Positions 63,625-64,000 of a DNA stretch of 64,000 nt are shown here, piece after piece. Positions within the stretch are counted from its first letter, which is position 1. Each line of letters opens with the position of its first letter. The translations under genes were made by a program, and so were the position numbers. A model generated the notes under the pieces. The model saw nothing but the letters and a program-made list of their open reading frames with translations. It was not told where the DNA came from and made no database searches. Origin of the DNA: Flavobacterium sp. ALJ2. Its GTDB lineage: Bacteria > Bacteroidota > Bacteroidia > Flavobacteriales > Flavobacteriaceae. The DNA is taken from contig NZ_JADNRC010000006.1 in assembly GCF_015594725.1 (NCBI RefSeq), positions 186,001-250,000 on the forward strand. The letters run 5' to 3'.

Positions 63625-64000
63625 ATGGCAAATTATTTCAACACATTACCACTAAGATTACAATTAGAACAATTAGGCGTTTGCGAATTTATGGAACAAT
63701 CAGAATTCGCTGATGGAATTGCTGCTTTAAAAGAAAAAAAAGTAGTTATCGTAGGTTGTGGAGCTCAAGGTTTAAACCAAGGTTTGAACATGAGGGATTC
63801 AGGACTTGATATTTCTTATGCTTTACGTCCAGATGCAATTGCAGAAAAAAGAGTTTCTTATAAAAATGCTACTGAAAATGGTTTTAAAGTAGGTACTTAT
63901 GAAGAATTAATTCCAACAGCAGATTTAGTATGTAACCTTACTCCAGACAAACAACATACAGCTGTAGTTACAGCAATTATGCCATTAATGAAAAATGGTT
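63625..64000 (+). CDS. ilvC: Ketol-acid reductoisomerase (partial, 5' end)
   Basis: The ATG at 63625 opens a frame running past the window end; 125 codons are visible. It begins [18 protein letters not shown], with the NADPH-binding [21 protein letters not shown], then [10 protein letters not shown] and [18 protein letters not shown]. These features fit the long class II enzyme of E. coli type. It is the fourth gene of the ilv operon. Confidence 0.94.
   Translation, partial: MANYFNTLPLRLQLEQLGVCEFMEQSEFADGIAALKEKKVVIVGCGAQGLNQGLNMRDSGLDISYALRPDAIAEKRVSYKNATENGFKVGTYEELIPTADLVCNLTPDKQHTAVVTAIMPLMKNG

Overview
The window reads as a Bacteroidota chromosome, most probably the genus Flavobacterium or a close relative in the Flavobacteriaceae. 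The DNA is visibly AT-rich. Promoters match the flavobacterial TTG / TAnnTTTG pattern rather than the sigma-70 pattern. Several genes are lineage markers: porX of the type IX secretion system (T9SS), a large cargo protein with a C-terminal T9SS sorting tail, fused lpxC-fabZ, fused hisB and hisIE, and the small CAL67264-type membrane protein. No tRNA, rRNA, transposase, prophage or CRISPR array was seen. Gene content is mostly core and biosynthetic.

Layout. 1-3278: start of an HsdR-N-like gene (minus), then holA, a small membrane protein and ettA, closed by a terminator. 3279-4466: gene-poor patch with a DCC/DUF393 protein and a GIY-YIG nuclease gene, with copies of one palindromic repeat on both sides. 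4701-11412: mutS2, ung, and a minus-strand run porX-tsaE-ald-DUF4258. 11500-17845: tripartite RND efflux operon led by a GbsR/MarR-type regulator with a palindromic operator. 18029-25697: HD hydrolase and the lipid A cluster lpxD-lpxC/fabZ-lpxA-efp-second lpxD-NTF2-sucD. 25784-29871: a degenerate GIY-YIG-like protein and the 1162-residue leucine-rich-repeat T9SS cargo, each followed by the same 34-bp terminator. 29939-36433: fabG, a VWA-like membrane protein, DUF4846, an M15 peptidase, then LysR plus YeiH. 36438-40811: a secreted unknown, a zinc-dependent phospholipase C-like protein, and an LTA-synthase-like enzyme. 41109-43171: an OmpR-type two-component pair. 43282-51291: the complete histidine operon hisG-D-C-B-H-A-F-IE behind an attenuator. 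51376-56689: a membrane protein, a secreted CBM9-like protein, an M1 peptidase and a helical unknown. 56802-64000: leuA-leuB, then a second attenuator and ilvD-ilvB-ilvN-ilvC (ilvC runs off the end).

Two features tie the window together. First, both amino acid operons have an unannotated leader peptide and a terminator hairpin: a 19-codon peptide with five His codons before hisG, and a 20-codon peptide rich in Ile and Val codons before ilvD. In each case an alternative pairing that would break the terminator can be drawn. Second, many intergenic spacers are built from inverted repeats with short periodic arms, and several of these run into coding sequence. Repeat-derived bases appear to encode the N-terminal extension of the DCC protein and the C-terminal ends of HisD and HisH, and possibly the N-terminal extension of IlvB. 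The most system-like case is the GIY-YIG nuclease gene at 4045-4350 lying between copies of a palindromic repeat; a nuclease-repeat partnership is proposed here as inference only.
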